Shown here piece by piece: positions 25,362-35,081 of a stretch of DNA of 64,000 nucleotides. The notes under the pieces are model-generated. The model did no database searches, was not told the DNA's origin, and saw nothing but the letters and a program-made list of their open reading frames with translations. The position numbers and the translations under genes were made by a program. The DNA is taken from positions 1,612,001 to 1,676,000 of the forward strand of contig NZ_JAKVME010000001.1 of NCBI RefSeq assembly GCF_022483985.1. Direction: 5' to 3'. Position 1 is the first letter of the stretch, and each line of letters starts with the position of its first letter. The DNA comes from Acetobacter sp. (lineage in GTDB: Bacteria > Pseudomonadota > Alphaproteobacteria > Acetobacterales > Acetobacteraceae).

Positions 25362-26846
25362 CTACTCCTTCTCCCTCGTCACCTTCTTCGCCCTGCGTGG
25401 AGCCGATGCTTCGGGCGAGACTGCCGGGGGTTCGCCATCTCCCTCATGACGGGGCGTAATACGGTTCCACACATCCAGAGCCGCGCTTTTATAAGCCTCG
25501 GCAAAAGTAGGATAGTTGAAGGTTGCTTCAATGAAATACTCGAAGCTTCCATCAAAGTTCAGAACGGCCTGACCAATGTGGATCAGTTCAGTCGCCGCCT
25601 CTCCGACAATATGCACACCAAGAAGTCTGTGCGTTTCCAGACAGACAATGATTTTCAGAAAACCGCCGCGTTCACCCATGATCTGGCCACGGGACGTCTC
25701 ACGGAAGCGGGCAATACCTGTCTCGTAGGGGATTTTCTTTTTGCGGACTTCCTCCTCCGTCATCCCGACGATGGAGATTTCCGGAACCGAGTAGATTCCA
25801 TAAGGGAAAAATTTTGGCGCAGGAGGCACCGGCTGGCCGCAGGCGTGACAGGCTGCAATCCGTCCCTGCTCCATGGATGTGGATGCCAGAGCCGGAAAAC
25901 CGATGACATCGCCGGTCGCATAGATACTGGGCACACTGGTCTGGAACGTAACCGGATCGACTGTGAGACGACCGCGACTGTCCGCCTCCAGCCCTGCGGC
26001 GGCAAGATTGAGAGCTCCCGTGGCGCCCTGTCTTCCCCCCGTGTAGAGCAGCATGTCAGCGCGAACCCGCCGCCCTCCTTCCAGAATGGCGACCGGCTGT
26101 TCAGCCTCGATCACGATGGACTCAAGCGGGCTGCCAAGGCGGAAATTGATACTCTGGTCACGCAACTGATGGACGAATTCATCCACCACCTCATGATCAA
26201 TGAAATCAAGAATATGCTCACGCTGATCGATAATGGTGACGCGCACATCCAACGCACTGAAGATGGTGGCATATTCAATACCGATCACCCCCGCGCCGAC
26301 GACGGTCAGTGAGCGCGGGATCCGTTCCAGACTGACCATCCCGTCGCTATCGATCACCCTTTTTCCGTCAAACGGAATATTCCCGGGTCGATGGGGAACG
26401 GAACCAACGGCGACGACAATCGCCTTGCCACTGACAATGCGGCGGTTTTTTTCCTCATTCGTGATTTCAACTGTATGCGGGCCTGTAAATCTGGCGTTGC
26501 CATACTCCACGACGATGCCGTTGCGGAGGAACTGGTGTTCCAGAATATCAACTTCATCCTGAAGCGTTTTTCCAAGGCGTGTGTCGAGATCCTGCGCGCC
26601 GATATCCTGTTTGACGCGATAATTGATCCCGTAGATTTCACGTTCCCGCCAGCCGGTCAGGTTAAGCACCGTTTCACGCAGGGTTTTTGACGGAATGGTT
26701 CCGGTATGCACGGAAACCCCGCCAAGCTGTCCGCGTCTATCGATGATCAGCACCGATCTTCCGAACTTCGAGGCCTGCACGGCGGCGCGGCGGCCGGAAG
26801 GGCCACTCCCGATAACAATCAGGTCATAATCAAACGATCCAGCCAT
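25362..26846 (-). CDS. sthA: Soluble pyridine nucleotide transhydrogenase
   Basis: This 494-residue flavoprotein transfers hydride between NADPH and NAD+. The FAD motif DLIVIGSGPSGRRAAVQASK is at the N-terminus. The NAD motif TVVGAGVIGIEYATIFSAL is central, and the C-terminal dimerisation domain begins near FFPYGIYSVPEISIVGMTEEE. The first-domain segment is GGVSVHTGTIPSK, lacking the redox-active cysteine pair of lipoamide dehydrogenases, as expected for SthA. The ATG at 26846 (MAGSFDYDLI) has upstream G-rich sequence; a start at 26870 adds eight residues. The C-terminus carries a charged tail of about 25 residues. It could balance NADPH and NADH from the dehydrogenases nearby. Confidence 0.92.
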   Translation of the reverse strand: MAGSFDYDLIVIGSGPSGRRAAVQASKFGRSVLIIDRRGQLGGVSVHTGTIPSKTLRETVLNLTGWREREIYGINYRVKQDIGAQDLDTRLGKTLQDEVDILEHQFLRNGIVVEYGNARFTGPHTVEITNEEKNRRIVSGKAIVVAVGSVPHRPGNIPFDGKRVIDSDGMVSLERIPRSLTVVGAGVIGIEYATIFSALDVRVTIIDQREHILDFIDHEVVDEFVHQLRDQSINFRLGSPLESIVIEAEQPVAILEGGRRVRADMLLYTGGRQGATGALNLAAAGLEADSRGRLTVDPVTFQTSVPSIYATGDVIGFPALASTSMEQGRIAACHACGQPVPPAPKFFPYGIYSVPEISIVGMTEEEVRKKKIPYETGIARFRETSRGQIMGERGGFLKIIVCLETHRLLGVHIVGEAATELIHIGQAVLNFDGSFEYFIEATFNYPTFAEAYKSAALDVWNRITPRHEGDGEPPAVSPEASAPRRAKKVTREKE

Positions 26847-26984
26847 ACGCGCCTGCCCACCTGTTTCCATGTGTCGTCATGACGCATAGCCGCATGAAGG
26901 GTTGCCGGTGCCAAATCAACAGATGGTGTAAGATGTTATTGTAACGGATCTGCAACGTCCGTCTTCACAGGAACAACGGACGGT

Positions 26985-27902
26985 TTACTCCCCTATAAAA
27001 AGCCCCCGCGAGACCCGGAACAAGGTCTCGCGCAGCCAGCGGTGCACAGGGTCCGTATCCCGCCGTGGATGCCAGGCCTGAAACGCTTCGACATAGGGCA
27101 GGGACAGCGGGAACGCGAAGGCTGCCAAACCCAGAGCGTCCATGGAAATATGCTGTAGGACAAGATCCGGGACCGCCAGAATGAGGTCCGTATCCTTCAT
27201 GCTCTCCACCATGGCGTGATAATTCGGCACAACCATCACGATCCGGCGTGTCAGCCCGTAATGATCACGCAAGGCCCAGTCGATCGGCCCCCGCGCCCTG
27301 CCCCGCCGCGACACGCTGATATAATCGTAGAGCACCATGCTCTGCGGCGTGACCGGCTCGGCGAGAATGGGGTGGCCTTTCCGGACAAGCCCGTACATCT
27401 GGTGACGGAACAGCGTTTGCCGCCGGATTTCCGGCTTCATGCTGTCAGTCGCGCCGATATAGAGATCAATGCTGTTGTGGCGCAGAGGATCGGAAGCCGG
27501 ATCATCAATTTCCGGCGCGAAGACGATCTCGCATTTGGGACATTCCTGACGCAAGGCGCGCAGCAGGGGCAGACCAAGCGCCGCAACGATCAGATCATTG
27601 GCGCGGATGGTGAAGGTCGGCTCCAGATTGACCAGATCGGCCATGACCTGTGTTTCGATCAGGCTGTCGGCGGCACGAACGACCTCCTGCACACGATCCA
27701 GAATACCAGCGGCGAAAGAAGACGCCGTCATCCGTCGTCCGGACTGAACGAGGATGGGATCGGAAAAAACAGTTCTGAGCTTGGACAGATGACGGCTCAT
27801 CGCCGGCTCGCTCATCCTGAGACGGCGTGCCGCGACCGAAACGCTTTCCTCCTCGATCAGAACCTGAAGGTAGCGCAGCAAATCAAGATCATAACCTCGC
27901 AT
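26985..27902 (-). CDS. LysR-family transcriptional regulator
   Basis: This 305-residue regulator has an N-terminal winged helix-turn-helix (LIEEESVSVAARRLRMSEPA then MSRHLSKLRTVF) and a periplasmic-binding-protein-like effector domain. The pattern resembles NodD/LinR-like LysR proteins. It is divergent from the three-gene efflux operon across 107 bases, the usual arrangement for a local activator or repressor. The inducer is unknown. Confidence 0.88.
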   Translation of the reverse strand: MRGYDLDLLRYLQVLIEEESVSVAARRLRMSEPAMSRHLSKLRTVFSDPILVQSGRRMTASSFAAGILDRVQEVVRAADSLIETQVMADLVNLEPTFTIRANDLIVAALGLPLLRALRQECPKCEIVFAPEIDDPASDPLRHNSIDLYIGATDSMKPEIRRQTLFRHQMYGLVRKGHPILAEPVTPQSMVLYDYISVSRRGRARGPIDWALRDHYGLTRRIVMVVPNYHAMVESMKDTDLILAVPDLVLQHISMDALGLAAFAFPLSLPYVEAFQAWHPRRDTDPVHRWLRETLFRVSRGLFIGE

Positions 27903-28009
27903 TCTTTCGGATATAGACTTCGTCCAGCGAAGGAGCCAGCAGCAATCCTTCCGAAAAGTGGAATCATCACCTGCCCGAAGTAGGGGTTTTCAGTGCTGGG
28001 TTCCTGCGG

Positions 28010-29659
28010 ATGATGCAGGCCATGAGCACCGCAGCCCCCGCACAGGCAACCGACGCGCCCGTCATTCACGCCGCGCCGCCGATGCCATCCTATATCCCGC
28101 CGTTCGGTCTGCGGACCGTGATCGGCTGCCTCGGCATGCTGCTCGCGGTGCATGTGGCGGGATTCAACGAACATGTCACCGAGATCGGCCTGTCCGACAT
28201 TCGTGGCGCGATGCATATCGGCCACGATGAAGGCACGTGGGTCATCTCCATCTACGAGGCGTTCAACATCGCCGCCATGGCTTTCACGCCGTGGTTCTAC
28301 ATGACGTTCTCGATCTACCGTTTCTCCATCTTCATGACGGCGATGCTGGCGCTGCTGTCCATCCCGGCCCCGTTCATGCCGGATGTCACCTCGCTCTGCA
28401 TCCTGCGCGCCTTTCAGGGGCTGGCGGCGGGCTGTCTGCCGCCGGTGCTGATGACCGTCATGCTGAAATACCTGCCCGCGCCCATTCGTGTGTTCGGTAT
28501 CGGAGGGTACGCCATGAGCGCAACCTTCGGGCCGAATCTCGGATTGCCGCTGGAGGCCTTCTGGTTCGAGCATGTCGGCTGGCATTGGCTGTACTGGGAG
28601 ATCATCCCGACAGCGGCATGCGCCATTGCGATGATGGCCTATGGGTTGCCGAAAGACCCTATGCATTTCGAGAGATTCGAGAAATTCAACTGGTTCGGCC
28701 TGCTGGTCGGCCTGCCCGCCATCTGCTCGCTGGTCACCGTGCTGTATCAGGGCGACCGGCTGGACTGGTTCCGCTCTTCCGTCATCACCAATCTGGCCTT
28801 CTGGGGTGCCGCTGCATTCATAGTCTTCGTCATCAACGAGGCTTATCACCCCAGCCCCTATTTCAAGATCCAGTACTGGAAGTCCCGCAATATTACGGCC
28901 GCCCTGCTGTCTCTGGTCGGCATTCTCGCAATCTGTTCCATACTGGGTGATCTTCCGGCAACTTTTCTGGAGGAAGTGCGCGGCTACCGTCCCATACAGA
29001 CCGCACCTGTCTCACTCGTCGTGGCCTTGCCCCAGCTTGTCATGCTGCCCCTGATCGCCGCCATCTGTAACAGCAGCAAGGTGGACTGCCGGTATGTGCT
29101 GGTGGGCGGCATGCTGTGTCTGGCTACCGCTTCATGGCTGGGAACATGGCTGACGGTGGACTGGGTTCGTGACAATTTTTACCTGATCCAGATTCTTCAG
29201 GTCTTCGGACAGCCCATGACCGTCATCCCCACCCTCATGCTCGCCACGCTGGCCATGGGACCGGCGGATGGCCCCTTCATCTCGGGCATGGTGAACATGC
29301 TCAAGGGGTTGGCCAATGCCATTGCCTTCGCTCTGTTCGCCACCCTGTCGCGGCGGCGCGAACAGTATCATTCGACCATGCTGCTCGACCACCACGGCAC
29401 GCACGGTCTCGCCCTACAGGGTATGGGCGACCCGATCGACCAGCAGCTTTCGGCCACGTCTCCCGACAGCGCCCATGTCGCTCACAATGCTCTGGAAGTG
29501 TTTCACACCTACGTACACGAGCAGGCATCCGTACTCGCCATGAACGACATTTACTACGTGTTAATCTGGGTCTGTCTCGGCTACGCCGCCCTGAATCTCA
29601 TCCTGCCGCACCGCGTCTATCCGCCGCGTGCGCCCGCCCCCAATACTCCCGCCCGCTGA
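28010..29659 (+). CDS. MFS drug exporter, DHA2 (EmrB/QacA) type
   Basis: This 549-residue inner-membrane protein has about 14 hydrophobic segments, as in the DHA2 family of proton-driven exporters. Recognisable parts are the first-helix region with LSDIRGAMHIGHDEGTWVI and the loop ILRAFQGLAAGCLPPVLM. A second ATG at 28022 is equally possible as start. With the following HlyD-type adaptor and outer-membrane channel it forms a tripartite pump across both membranes. The exported compound is unknown; the divergent LysR gene probably controls it. Confidence 0.9.
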   Translation: MMQAMSTAAPAQATDAPVIHAAPPMPSYIPPFGLRTVIGCLGMLLAVHVAGFNEHVTEIGLSDIRGAMHIGHDEGTWVISIYEAFNIAAMAFTPWFYMTFSIYRFSIFMTAMLALLSIPAPFMPDVTSLCILRAFQGLAAGCLPPVLMTVMLKYLPAPIRVFGIGGYAMSATFGPNLGLPLEAFWFEHVGWHWLYWEIIPTAACAIAMMAYGLPKDPMHFERFEKFNWFGLLVGLPAICSLVTVLYQGDRLDWFRSSVITNLAFWGAAAFIVFVINEAYHPSPYFKIQYWKSRNITAALLSLVGILAICSILGDLPATFLEEVRGYRPIQTAPVSLVVALPQLVMLPLIAAICNSSKVDCRYVLVGGMLCLATASWLGTWLTVDWVRDNFYLIQILQVFGQPMTVIPTLMLATLAMGPADGPFISGMVNMLKGLANAIAFALFATLSRRREQYHSTMLLDHHGTHGLALQGMGDPIDQQLSATSPDSAHVAHNALEVFHTYVHEQASVLAMNDIYYVLIWVCLGYAALNLILPHRVYPPRAPAPNTPAR

Positions 29660-29676
29660 ACCCGGAACCAGCTGTC

Positions 29677-30753
29677 ATGATCTATAAAAAACCCCTCCTC
29701 TATGCCGGATGCGCGGCCGCCGTGCTGGCCTGTGTCGCATGGGGCGGCACACGTTTCGTCAACGGCGACGGAATCAGCCAGTACACCAACGACGCTTATG
29801 TCAGCGCCGACTTCACCACCGTCGCGCCGAAAGTCGCCGGACGCATCGACCGCGTGATCGCGGAAGATAACGAACACGTCCGCGCGGGCGAGGAACTCGC
29901 CCATATCGAGGACGATGACTACCGCGCCGCCCTCGACGTGGCCAAAGGCAACGTGATGGCCGCGCAGGGCGATGTGACCAATCTGGAAGCAGAACTGGCA
30001 CGACAGGATTCGGTGATAGCCCAGGCTCGTGCAGCTATTTTAGCAGATCAGGCCAATCTGCTTTTCGCTAAACAGAACACAGCCCGATACCGAAATCTTT
30101 CGGCAGGCGGCGCAGGCACCATCGAGCAGAAACAGTCTTCCGAGGCGCGTGAAAAGGAAGAGGAGGCCGCGATTGCCCGCGATCAGGCCGGTGTTGACGC
30201 CGCCATCCGTCAGATTGCCGTCCTCAAGGGACAGCTCGAACGGGCCCGCGGTGTGCTGCTCCGCGCGCAGGGTGATGCGAAACAGGCCGAACTGAACCTG
30301 TCCTACTGCACCATCCCGGCCCCGGTTGATGGCGTGGTTGGCGAACGTGGCGTGCGCGTGGGCGCCTATGTGCATCCGGGCACCGGCATCCTCGCCGTGG
30401 TGCCGACGCAGGCCGCCTACGTGCTGGCGAATTTTCAGGAAACCCAGTTGACGAAGGTGCAGACGGGGCAACGCGCCACCATCTGGGTCGATACGTTCCC
30501 CGACCATCCGCTGAAAGCTCATGTGGACTCCCTCGCCCCCGCGACGGGGGTGGCGTTTGCACCGATCCAGCCTGACAACGCCACCGGCAACTTCACCAAG
30601 GTCGTGCAGCGTATCCCGGTCAAGCTGACTTTCGACGCCGGTCAGCCGCTCGCCGCCCGTGTGCGTGTCGGCATGTCTGTGGAAGTGAAAATCGACACCA
30701 CCTCAAAGCCGGAAGGCCCTCATGCCGGAGATGACCGCTATGTCTGGCGTTAA
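29677..30753 (+). CDS. HlyD/EmrA-type membrane fusion protein
   Basis: This 358-residue periplasmic adaptor has one N-terminal membrane helix (LYAGCAAAVLACVAWGG). A biotinyl-lipoyl-like half follows (YVSADFTTVAPKVAGRIDRV), then a long coiled-coil hairpin between about residues 95 and 200. The second half-motif is LSYCTIPAPVDGVVGERGVR. It links the MFS exporter to the outer-membrane channel. It starts 17 bases after the exporter and overlaps the channel gene by 32 bases. Confidence 0.92.
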   Translation: MIYKKPLLYAGCAAAVLACVAWGGTRFVNGDGISQYTNDAYVSADFTTVAPKVAGRIDRVIAEDNEHVRAGEELAHIEDDDYRAALDVAKGNVMAAQGDVTNLEAELARQDSVIAQARAAILADQANLLFAKQNTARYRNLSAGGAGTIEQKQSSEAREKEEEAAIARDQAGVDAAIRQIAVLKGQLERARGVLLRAQGDAKQAELNLSYCTIPAPVDGVVGERGVRVGAYVHPGTGILAVVPTQAAYVLANFQETQLTKVQTGQRATIWVDTFPDHPLKAHVDSLAPATGVAFAPIQPDNATGNFTKVVQRIPVKLTFDAGQPLAARVRVGMSVEVKIDTTSKPEGPHAGDDRYVWR

Positions 30754-32338
30754 TTTCTCTGGCAATAAGCTCTCGGGCATTAAGTTCTCCGGCGCCAGCC
30801 CGTTGCGACAGGCCCTTCTCTCCGGCCACGCGTCTCTGGCTCTGACGCTGCTGGCGCTGGCTGGCTGCACGGTCGGCCCGGACTTTCACAAACCGCAGGT
30901 GGCCACTTCGGCAAAGTGGCGCGACCCTTTGCCCGTCGCCGAAAGCCGGGTCACGACCGCATCCACCGATCCGGCCTGGTGGAAGCTGTTCAACGATCCG
31001 ATCCTGACCAAGCTGGAAAACGATGTCGCTGTTGCGAACCTCGATCTGAAAGCCGCCTCGTTCCGGCTGGCGGAAAGCTCGGCGGAACGTCGCATCGCCA
31101 GCGCCGCGCAGTTTCCGCAGTTGCAGGCCAACGCTTCCTACGCCCGCGAACGCGCCAGCACGAACGGCATTCTCGGCCTGCTGGGCACGATGGAACGGTC
31201 GAACGCCGGAAACATCGCGAGTGGCACACAGGGTTTCGGACCAGTCGCCCTCCCCGGCAGCGTCGGCAATCCGTCCTTCAACCTGCCGCAATACGGCCTG
31301 AACGCCTCATGGGAGGTCGATCTCTGGGGGCATGTCCGCAGACAGGTCGAAGCCGCGACTGCCGCCATGCGCGGCACTCAGGAGATGCAGCGGGACGTGG
31401 CGGTTTCGCTGATGGCCGAGACAGCGCAGGACTATATCGACCTGCGCGCGACGCAATCGCAGATCGGCATCCTGAACCACAATATCGAAATCGCCCGCCA
31501 CAGCGTACAACTGACGACACTGCGGTTCGAGCAGGGCGCGGCCACACGGCTGGATGTGGCGGAAGCGAGCGGACAGCTTCACAGTTTTGAATCCCGCCTG
31601 TCTCCGCTGAAAAGTCAGGAAATCCACCTGCTCAACGCGCTGAGTTTCCTTGTGGCGCGTGAACCGGGTGCGCTGAATGCGGAACTCGGCAAACCCGCCG
31701 CCATTCCACCTGTGCCAGCGGAAGTGCCGGTCGGCCTACCCTCCGAACTGGCTGAACGCCGTCCCGACATCCGCATGGCCTCCGAGCGGCTCCATGCCGC
31801 GACGGCGAATATCGGCGTGGCCATTGCCGACTTCTTCCCGCGTATCACCCTGTCCGGCAGTCTGGATGTGCAGGCGCTTCAGTTCAGCGGACTGGGTTCA
31901 TGGGCGTCCCGGCAGTATGGGTTTGGTCCCACCGCCACCCTGCCGATTTTTGAGGGCGGTCGTCTGACCGGGCAGCTTCGTCTGAGAAAGGCCCAGCAGC
32001 AGGAAGCGGCAACGCTCTTCCAGCGCACCACCCTGAAAGCATGGCAGGAAATCGACGACGCCATGGCCGCTTTCACCGCTGCGCAGAACCAGCGTGACCG
32101 GCTGGCGGAAGCTGTGCATGAAAACCAGATCGCCGTAGAAACGGCCAGAGCGCAGTATGTGCAGGGATCGTCCGACTTCCTGAACGTGCTGACCGTGCAG
32201 AATGCGCTCCTCGCCTCCCAGAGCGCGCTGGTCGATGCGACAGCACGGGTGGCGGTCTCTGTCACCCATCTCTATCGTGCGCTCGGAGGAGGCTGGGAAA
32301 CCATCTATCCGGCAGCAGCCAACAGGAAACCCGCATGA
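30722..32338 (+). CDS. Outer-membrane efflux lipoprotein (NodT/OprM family)
   Basis: This 538-residue protein is a TolC-like channel. A lipobox, LLALAGC, follows a hydrophobic stretch, so it is lipid-anchored. TVGPDFHKPQV and ADPAWWKLFNDP-like segments are typical of the NodT family. Two repeated helical-barrel halves contain GPTATLPIFEGGRLTGQLRL and related sequence. The chosen ATG overlaps the adaptor gene by 32 bases; a start a few codons later is possible. Its stop overlaps the pirin-like gene by four bases. Confidence 0.9.
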   Translation: MPEMTAMSGVNFSGNKLSGIKFSGASPLRQALLSGHASLALTLLALAGCTVGPDFHKPQVATSAKWRDPLPVAESRVTTASTDPAWWKLFNDPILTKLENDVAVANLDLKAASFRLAESSAERRIASAAQFPQLQANASYARERASTNGILGLLGTMERSNAGNIASGTQGFGPVALPGSVGNPSFNLPQYGLNASWEVDLWGHVRRQVEAATAAMRGTQEMQRDVAVSLMAETAQDYIDLRATQSQIGILNHNIEIARHSVQLTTLRFEQGAATRLDVAEASGQLHSFESRLSPLKSQEIHLLNALSFLVAREPGALNAELGKPAAIPPVPAEVPVGLPSELAERRPDIRMASERLHAATANIGVAIADFFPRITLSGSLDVQALQFSGLGSWASRQYGFGPTATLPIFEGGRLTGQLRLRKAQQQEAATLFQRTTLKAWQEIDDAMAAFTAAQNQRDRLAEAVHENQIAVETARAQYVQGSSDFLNVLTVQNALLASQSALVDATARVAVSVTHLYRALGGGWETIYPAAANRKPA

Positions 32339-33081
32339 ATGCAGCCAGAATGACTATCCGCCGGTCTGAATCCCTTGGCATGGCGCATTCCGGCGGCGTC
32401 ATGCTTCGATGTCATTTCGCCTTCGCTGACTGGGAGGACCCGGCGCATGTTCACGAAGGCAGTCTGCGGGCCGTGAACCTGCTGTCCCTGCCTGCGGGAG
32501 AGCGTTACCGGATCGGACCTGAAACCAATGTGGAGATTCTCACCTGGGTCGAGAGCGGGTCCTTAACGGCCCACATTGATGACTTTCCAGCCGAAAATCT
32601 GAAAACGGGCGATCTGCATCTGGTCAGCAGCGGGCTGGGATGCACCGCTCTGGAATGGGATGCTGCGCAGGATACGACAGACTGCCTGCAATTCTGGCTG
32701 CTCCCGGATCAGAACGGCAGTGAGCCGATGCAGGAAGTCCGGCGGGCCTTCCCGGAAACACAGGACGGCGCTTTCCGTATCCTTGCCTCAGGTTTTCCGG
32801 AAGACGACCCGGAAGAAGGAGAGACCGTCGCGGACGGCTCACCGATCACCCTGCAAACCCGCGCCCGTCTTCTGAGAGCCACTCTTCCGGCCAATGAAGG
32901 CGCTGTCTATCAGACAACGCCGGGGCGCGACCTCTATCTGATCGTCGTCTCTGGGCATGTCACAGTCAACGACGCCGTGCTTTTTCAGGATGACGCGGCC
33001 ATTTTTGAAAACTGTGAGTCCTTCACCGTCATCGCACAGGAAAAATCCGTCCTGCTGCTGACGGATGTTCCTGCGATCTGA
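32335..33081 (+). CDS. Pirin-like bicupin lacking the usual metal ligands
   Basis: This 248-residue protein follows the pirin/YhhW two-cupin layout: an EILTWVESGSLTAHID strand pair, then HLVSSGLGCTALEWD, then QFWLLPDQNG, with a second degenerate cupin at the C-terminus. In metal-binding pirins (quercetinase-type) the first cupin has an HxH in HPHxDME and a later His/Glu pair. Here those positions read GPETNVE and CTALEWD, so the histidines are missing and catalysis is unlikely. It overlaps the efflux channel gene by four bases (ATGA) and is the last gene of the efflux operon. It may be a sensor or partner protein. Confidence 0.75.
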   Translation: MNAARMTIRRSESLGMAHSGGVMLRCHFAFADWEDPAHVHEGSLRAVNLLSLPAGERYRIGPETNVEILTWVESGSLTAHIDDFPAENLKTGDLHLVSSGLGCTALEWDAAQDTTDCLQFWLLPDQNGSEPMQEVRRAFPETQDGAFRILASGFPEDDPEEGETVADGSPITLQTRARLLRATLPANEGAVYQTTPGRDLYLIVVSGHVTVNDAVLFQDDAAIFENCESFTVIAQEKSVLLLTDVPAI

Positions 33082-33085
33082 AACG

Positions 33086-33937
33086 TCAGGCCGCTTTCAG
33101 GATGCTCGCATGATGATTCATGTGATCTTCAATGAACGTCTGAATGAACCAGTAGGAATGGTCATATCCGGCATGACGACGCAGTGTCAGCTTCTGACCT
33201 GCGGCCTTCGCGGCTTCGTCCAGATGCCACGGCTGGAGTTCACGTTCCAGAAACTGATCTCCATCGCCCTGATCGACAAGGATCGTGGTCGGATGCGTGT
33301 GACCGGCCTTGAGAAGCAGCGTGGCGTCATGCTGCGCCCAGACCGCCCTGTCAGGACCGAGATAGGCGGTGAAAGCCTTCTCGCCCCAGGGCACGGCGGC
33401 CGGATGCACGATCGGTGCGAACGCCGAAACGGACTTCCATTTCTCGGGTGAGCGGAGCGCATGAACCAGCGCGCCGTGACCACCCATCGAGTGACCGCAG
33501 ATACCCTGTCTTGAGGCGTCAACCGGGAACTGGCTTGCAACCAGTTTCGGAAGCTCTTCGCTGATGAACGTGCCCATGCGATAATGCGCCCGCCACGGTG
33601 CCTGTGTAGCGTCCAGATAGAATCCGGCGCCTACACCCAGATCCCAGTTTTCCGCCTCGCCCGGTACATTCGCTCCACGCGGAGAGGTGTCGCACGCCAC
33701 CAGAGCGATGCCGTGCTTCGCTGCGAAGCGGACAATGTTCGACTTGATCAGAAACGTATCCTGCGTGCAGGTCAGTCCCGCCAGCAGATACAGCACGGGA
33801 ACCGGCTTTTCCTTGCTGGCGCCTTCGGGGATGAAGACGCCAAAGGTCGTCGGAAGCTCCAGAGCCTCCGACTGCACCGTGTAAAAGCCGAGTTCGCCCC
33901 CGCAGCAGACGTGTTTGGATGCTGTTGTCAGGGTCAT
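33086..33937 (-). CDS. fghA: S-formylglutathione hydrolase
   Basis: This 283-residue esterase D-family enzyme hydrolyses S-formylglutathione to formate and glutathione. The nucleophile serine is in CGHSMGGHGALVH. Other family blocks are PVLYLLAGLTCTQDTF and ACDTSPRG, and the catalytic histidine is in YDHSYWF. It ends the operon that starts at gbcA, 10 bases after adhC, and provides the second step of formaldehyde detoxification. Confidence 0.95.
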   Translation of the reverse strand: MTLTTASKHVCCGGELGFYTVQSEALELPTTFGVFIPEGASKEKPVPVLYLLAGLTCTQDTFLIKSNIVRFAAKHGIALVACDTSPRGANVPGEAENWDLGVGAGFYLDATQAPWRAHYRMGTFISEELPKLVASQFPVDASRQGICGHSMGGHGALVHALRSPEKWKSVSAFAPIVHPAAVPWGEKAFTAYLGPDRAVWAQHDATLLLKAGHTHPTTILVDQGDGDQFLERELQPWHLDEAAKAAGQKLTLRRHAGYDHSYWFIQTFIEDHMNHHASILKAA

Positions 33938-33947
33938 GTCCTGCTCC

Positions 33948-35081
33948 TCAGAATTCGACGACGGTGCGGATACTCTCGCCGCGCGTCATCATGTCGAAGC
34001 CCTCGTTGATCTTCTCAAGCGGCAGCTTGTGCGTGATGAGATCGTCGATATTGATCCGGTTTTCCATGTACCAGTCAACAATCTTCGGCACATCGGTCCG
34101 ACCGCGCGCGCCACCGAACGCCGAACCGATCCAGCGACGGCCCGTGACAAGCTGGAACGGACGCGTGCTGATTTCCTGTCCCGCACCGGCAACGCCGATG
34201 ACCGTGGACACACCCCAGCCACGATGGGCGCATTCAAGAGCCTGACGCATCAGGGTCGTGTTGCCGACGCACTCGAAGGTGTAGTCAGCGCCGCCACCCG
34301 TCAGCTCGATGATGCGACCGACGACATCGCCATCCGGCAGGTCTTTCGGGTTGACGAAGTGCGTCATGCCGAACTTACGGGCCATTTCCTCACGGGCCGG
34401 ATTGATGTCCACGCCGATGATCTTCTCGGCACCCACCATCTTCGCGCCCTGAATCACGTTCAGGCCGATGCCACCGAGACCGAAGACGGCGACCGTGGAG
34501 TTCGCCTCCACCTTGGCCGTGAAAAGGACAGCGCCAATACCCGTCGTCACACCGCAGCCGATGTAGCAGATCTTGTCGAACGGCGCGTCCTCACGCACCT
34601 TCGCCAGCGCGATTTCCGGCAGCACCGTGAAGTTCGCGAAGGTCGAGCAGCCCATGTAGTGATGGATCGGCTGGCCCTTGAAGGAAAAGCGCGAGGTGCC
34701 ATCCGGCATCAGCCCCTTGCCCTGCGTCGCACGGATGGAGGTGCAGAGGTTGGTCTTCTGCGACAGGCAGGACTTACACTCGCGACATTCCGGCGTGTAA
34801 AGCGGAATCACATGATCGCCCGGCTTCAGGTGCTTCACGCCCGGCCCGACCTCACGCACGATGCCTGCCCCCTCATGCCCGAGGATGGCCGGGAACAGAC
34901 CTTCCGGGTCAGCGCCGGAAAGGGTGAATTTGTCCGTGTGACACAGACCGGTCGCCTTGATCTCGACCAGCACTTCACCCTCGCGCGGGCCTTCGAGCTG
35001 GACCGTCTCGATCTCCAGTGGCTTGCCTGCTTCAAACGCTACCGCAGCTCTTACGTCCATTACGCTTTTCTCTTTCTTCAT
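33948..35081 (-). CDS. adhC: S-(hydroxymethyl)glutathione dehydrogenase (class III ADH)
   Basis: This 377-residue zinc enzyme oxidises the formaldehyde-glutathione adduct to S-formylglutathione. It shows the catalytic-zinc segment TGLCHTDKFTLSG and GHEGAGIVREVG, and the structural zinc cysteines in CRECKSCLSQKTNLC. The NAD-binding motif is FGLGGIGLNVIQG. The ATG at 35081 overlaps the etfB stop (TGATG). A second ATG at 35060 (MDVRAAVAFEAG) fits the family length better, so either could be used. Formaldehyde from three demethylation steps in this cluster would be its substrate. Confidence 0.95.
   Translation of the reverse strand: MKKEKSVMDVRAAVAFEAGKPLEIETVQLEGPREGEVLVEIKATGLCHTDKFTLSGADPEGLFPAILGHEGAGIVREVGPGVKHLKPGDHVIPLYTPECRECKSCLSQKTNLCTSIRATQGKGLMPDGTSRFSFKGQPIHHYMGCSTFANFTVLPEIALAKVREDAPFDKICYIGCGVTTGIGAVLFTAKVEANSTVAVFGLGGIGLNVIQGAKMVGAEKIIGVDINPAREEMARKFGMTHFVNPKDLPDGDVVGRIIELTGGGADYTFECVGNTTLMRQALECAHRGWGVSTVIGVAGAGQEISTRPFQLVTGRRWIGSAFGGARGRTDVPKIVDWYMENRINIDDLITHKLPLEKINEGFDMMTRGESIRTVVEF

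Noticed and set aside
25362..26846. Lipoamide dehydrogenase
   Set aside because: No redox-active cysteine pair (segment GGVSVHTGTIPSK); sequence follows SthA.
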